Assembly: GCF_032854445.1 (NCBI RefSeq) | Contig: NW_027018239.1 | Span: forward strand, 1-53,096 | Reading direction: 5' to 3' | DNA length: 53,096 bases | From: Liolophura sinensis | Taxonomy: Eukaryota > Mollusca > Polyplacophora > Chitonida > Chitonidae | Shown: positions 50,384 to 53,096 of the stretch, piece by piece | Layout of the letters: each line of letters begins with the position of its first letter | Position numbering within the stretch: position 1 is the first letter of the stretch | Translations under genes and position numbers: made by a program | Notes under the pieces: generated by a model | The model's database searches: none | Told to the model about the DNA's origin: nothing | What the model saw: the letters and a program-made list of their open reading frames with translations, nothing else

Positions 50384-50932
50384 TTGATGTCAAGATCACG
50401 TGCCCAGCAACGGCTCTTACTCCATGGAAACCAAGGAAATTTGCAATTTTTCAACAGCTGGAGATGCCTGGGCCCAATTGCGCATCTTTTGGTACCTTAT
50501 TGATGTGGGTCAGTGTTCAATTGTACTTTTTACAGCGGACTGTATCAAGTACCTTGTGTTTTTTTATATACAAATGGTGTGGTTTTTCTACATGTAGATA
50601 AAGACATTGAGTTTGTCTTCGACTTAGAAGTAAGACATTTGCTGGGTGAGTTAAATGGGCTTGGCCCAAAGATTTGACGTCGTCTGGGCTACCGAAGGGC
50701 ACATAACTTATAATGAAAAGTTGAATATAGTAATGACCAGTCGCGATTGTACATAGTTAATGTAGCCGATTTCAATTCGCAAAAGACCAGGCAAAGATGC
50801 AAAAGTGAAAAAACTGTTCCAATGCTGCTGGTAAGAGGCTAATCCGACGTATTTTTTGACGAGAAATCGAATGGTGCAAACCGCGTTGCTCTCCGACCAA
50901 TACTTTTGGCTGTAGCCACAAATGAATAATCA
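50384..50932 (+). repeat. Chimeric monomer M92
   Basis: The head carries TTGGTACC, the marker of M81 and M95. From the CGGACTG position onward the monomer follows another lineage, ending with the TTCGC tail and GATGCAAAAGTGAAAA, as in M89. M95, three monomers later, keeps CAGACTTAATCATG and the TTAGAAAAAATACC tail. M92 is therefore best read as a recombinant of an M95-like head and an M89-like tail. Confidence 0.6.
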
Positions 50933-52585
50933 TTGATGTCAAGATCACGTGCCCAGCAACTGCTCTTACTCCATGGAAACCAAGGAAATTTGCAATTTTT
51001 CAACAGCTGGAGATGCCTGGCCCAATTGCGCATCTTTTGGCACCTTATTGATGTGGGTCAGTGTTCAATTGTACTTTTTACAGCGGACTGTATCAAGTAC
51101 CTTGTGTTTTTTTTATATACAAATGGTGTGGTTTTTCTACATGTAGATAAAGACATTGAGTTTGTCTTCGACTTAGAAGTAAGACATTTGCTGGGTGAGT
51201 TAAATGGGCTTGGCCCAAAGATTTGACGTCGTCTGGGCTACCGAAGGCCACATAACTTATAATGAAAAGTTGAATATAGTAATGACCAGTCGCGATTGTA
51301 CATAGTTAATGTAGCCGATTTCAATTAGCAAAAAGACCTGGCAAAAATCCAAAAGTGGAAAAACTGTTCCAATGCTGCTGGTAAGAGGCTAATCCGACGT
51401 ATTTTTTGACGAGAAATCGAATGGTGCAAACCGCGTTGCTCTCCGACCAATACTTTTGGCTGTAGCCACAAATGAATAATCATTGATGTCAAGATCACGT
51501 GCCCAGCAACGGCTCTTACTCCATGGAAACCAAGGAAATTTGCAATTTTTCAACAGCTGGAGATGCCTGGCCCAATTGCGCATCTTTTGGCACCTTATTG
51601 ATGTGGGTCAGTGTTCAATTGTACTTTTTACAGCGGACTGTATCAAGTACCTTGTGTTTTTTTTATATACAAATGGTGTGGTTTTTCTACATGTAGATAA
51701 AGACATTGAGTTTGTCTTCGACTTAGAAGTAAGACATTTGCTGGGTGAGTTAAATGGGCTTGGCCCAAAGATTTGACGTCGTCTGGGCTACCGAAGGGCA
51801 CATAACTTATAATGAAAAGTTGAATATAGTAATGACCAGTCGCGATTGTACATAGTTAATGTAGCCGATTTCAATTAGAAAAAATACCAGGCAAAAATCC
51901 AAAAGTGGAAAAACTGTTCCAATGCTGCTGGTAAGAGGCTAATCCGACGTATTTTTTGACGAGAAATCGAATGGTGCAAACCGCGTTGCTCTCCGACCAA
52001 TACTTTTGGCTGTAGCCACAAATGAATAATCATTGATGTCAAGATCACGTGCCCAGCAACGGCTCTTACTCCATGGGAAACCAAGGAAATTTGCAATTTT
52101 TCAACAGCTGGAGATGCCTGGCCCAATTGCGCATCTTTTGGTACCTTATTGATGTGGGTCAGTGTTCAATTGTACTTTTTACAGCAGACTTAATCATGTA
52201 CCTTGTGTTTTTTTTATATACAAATGGTGTGGTTTTTTCTACATGTAGATAAAGACATTGAGTTTGTCTTCGACTTAGAAGTAAGACATTTGCTGGGTGA
52301 GTTAAATGGGCTTGGCCCAAAGATTTGACGTCGTCTGGGCTACCGAAGGGCACATAACTTATAATGAAAAGTTGAATATAGTAATGACCAGTCGCGATTG
52401 TACATAGTTAATGTAGCCGATTTCAATTAGAAAAAATACCAGGCAAAAATCCAAAAAGTGGAAAAACTGTTCCAATGCTGCTGGTAAGAGGCTAATCCGA
52501 CGTATTTTTTGACGAGAAATCGAATGGTGCAAACCGCGTTGCTCTCCGACCAATACTTTTGGCTGTAGCCACAAATGAATAATCA

Positions 52586-53096
52586 TTGATTTCAAGATCA
52601 CGTGCCCAGCAACGGCTCTTACTCCATGGAAACCAGGAAATTTGCAATTTTCACAGCTGGAGATGCCTGGCCCAATTGCGCATCTTTTGGCACCCTTATT
52701 GATGTGGGTCAGTGTTCAATTGTACTTTTTACAGCGGACTGTATCAAGTACCTTGTGTTTTTTTATATACAATGGTGTGGTTTTTCTACATGTAGATAAA
52801 GACATTGAGTTTGTCTTCGACTTAGAGTAAGGACATTTGCTGGGGGAGTAAAAATGGGCTTGTCCCAAAGATTTGACGTCGTCTGGGCTACCGAAGGGCA
52901 CATAACTTATAATGAAAAGTTGAATATAGTAATGACCAGTCGCGATTGTACATAGTTAATGTAGCCGATTTCAATAGAAAAAATACCAGGCAAAAATCCA
53001 AAAGTGGAAAAACTGTTCCAATGCTGCTGGTAGAGGCTAATCCGACGTTTTTTTTGACGAGAAATTGAATGGTGCAAACCACGTTGCTCTCCGACC
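52586..53096 (+). repeat. Right-edge partial monomer (M96)
   Basis: This is the last, truncated copy, ending at CTCTCCGACC. It belongs to the M73/M76/M82 subtype: GATTTC anchor, GGGGGAG, CTTGTCCC, pure-T tail GACGTTTTTTTT, GAAATTG and ACCACG. It has about ten single-base indels in 511 bp, the highest density in the window, for example AACCAGGAAA, CACCCTTATT, ACAATGG and TCAATAGAAA. Confidence 0.9.

Larger units (their letters stand above)
1..53096 (+). repeat. Satellite DNA array, ~550-bp monomer, ~96.5 copies, head-to-tail
   Basis: The same ~550-bp sequence repeats without interruption from the first to the last base, always in one orientation. Anchors at 339, 889, 1440, 1990, 2540, 3090 ... 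52586 give 95 complete monomers with a mean of 549.97 bp; most are exactly 550 and most exceptions are 549 or 551. No spacer, inverted copy or foreign insertion interrupts the array, and both window edges lie inside a monomer, so the array extends beyond the window. Monomers differ at recurring, linked positions that define subtypes: GATGTC/GATATC/GATTTC at the anchor; CATTTGC/CAACTGC; GGGCACA/GGCCACA; TTAGAAAAAATACC/TTCGCAAAAAGACC/TTAGCAAAAAGACC; ACCGCG/ACCACG. Short open frames of 60-126 codons on both strands recur with the repeat and are not annotated as genes. I do not recognise this as a named satellite family. Confidence 0.98.
42134..53096. other. Right-hand segment dense in single-base indels
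   Basis: Outside the T8 tract I count about nine one-base indels in the first 42.1 kb, but roughly 35 from 42.5 kb to the end. They cluster at about 42.5-43.2, 47.0-48.3, 48.6-50.8 and 52.0-53.1 kb. Examples are GGCAAAAAATCC near 42541, TTTTGGGCTG near 42658, TGGCCAATTG near 42772, CGTATTTTTGACG near 47003, AGACCATTG near 49502 and CATGGGAAACC near 52073. Most are in short homopolymers and occur in only one monomer, whereas the substitutions around them are shared between HOR copies. This is the pattern of residual long-read consensus error. Confidence 0.75.

Noticed and set aside
1-53096. CRISPR array or bacterial repeat locus
   Set aside because: The repeat unit is 550 bp with no alternation of short repeats and unique spacers; every base belongs to the repeat.
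1-53096. Transposon-derived array (terminal inverted repeats, transposase or reverse transcriptase remnants)
   Set aside because: I see no inverted termini, target-site duplications or recognisable transposase or polymerase motifs in any frame of the monomer.
1-53096. tRNA, 5S rRNA or other RNA-gene repeat
   Set aside because: No pol III A-box/B-box pair, tRNA cloverleaf or rRNA-like segment was seen in the 550-bp unit.

Overview
The whole 53,096-base window is one head-to-tail tandem array of a ~550-bp satellite repeat. I find no protein-coding gene, RNA gene, transposon, CRISPR array or unique-sequence island that I can support. Using the TTGAT-TCAAG site as an arbitrary monomer start, the anchors fall at 339, 889, 1440, 1990 and so on to 52586. 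That gives 95 complete monomers averaging 549.97 bp, a 338-bp partial copy at the left edge and a 511-bp partial copy at the right edge. Monomers are numbered M1 (339) to M96 (52586), with M0 the left partial. All copies have the same orientation. By eye they differ from each other by a few percent at most. Repeat DNA of this size and organisation points to a eukaryotic satellite (pericentromeric, heterochromatic, sex- or B-chromosome DNA). The sequence alone does not identify the species. By hand count one monomer is about 40.5% GC and has a CpG observed/expected ratio near 0.8, so the host may lack heavy CpG methylation.

The monomers are not interchangeable. Linked diagnostic variants define subtypes, and the subtypes recur in a fixed order, so the array is built of higher-order repeats (HORs). 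Region A (339-6939) cycles in tetramers, each opened by a monomer carrying GATATC, with one trimer copy. Region A/B transition (6940-10788) has a second tetramer series. Region B (9690-20142, overlapping the end of that series) holds two copies of a nine-monomer HOR; the second is ten long because one monomer is duplicated. Region C (20143-37184) holds three copies of a different nine-monomer HOR. The first is enlarged by amplification of a two-monomer unit, the second is complete (4,950 bp) and the third is shortened by monomer fusion or loss. Region D (37185-53096) is a patchwork of 3-, 4-, 5- and 14-monomer periodicities.

All short reading frames (60-126 codons, on both strands) recur because the DNA recurs. 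They overlap on opposite strands, are broken by single-base changes in a T8 tract, and show no sign of protein-level constraint. One forward stretch, read with frameshifts, looks by eye like the relic of a serpin-type protein. This is a conjecture, but it is testable and would suggest that the monomer arose from a gene fragment. From about 42.5 kb to the right edge, and in the 338-bp left partial, single-base indels become much denser. This is more like falling consensus quality near contig ends than biology.
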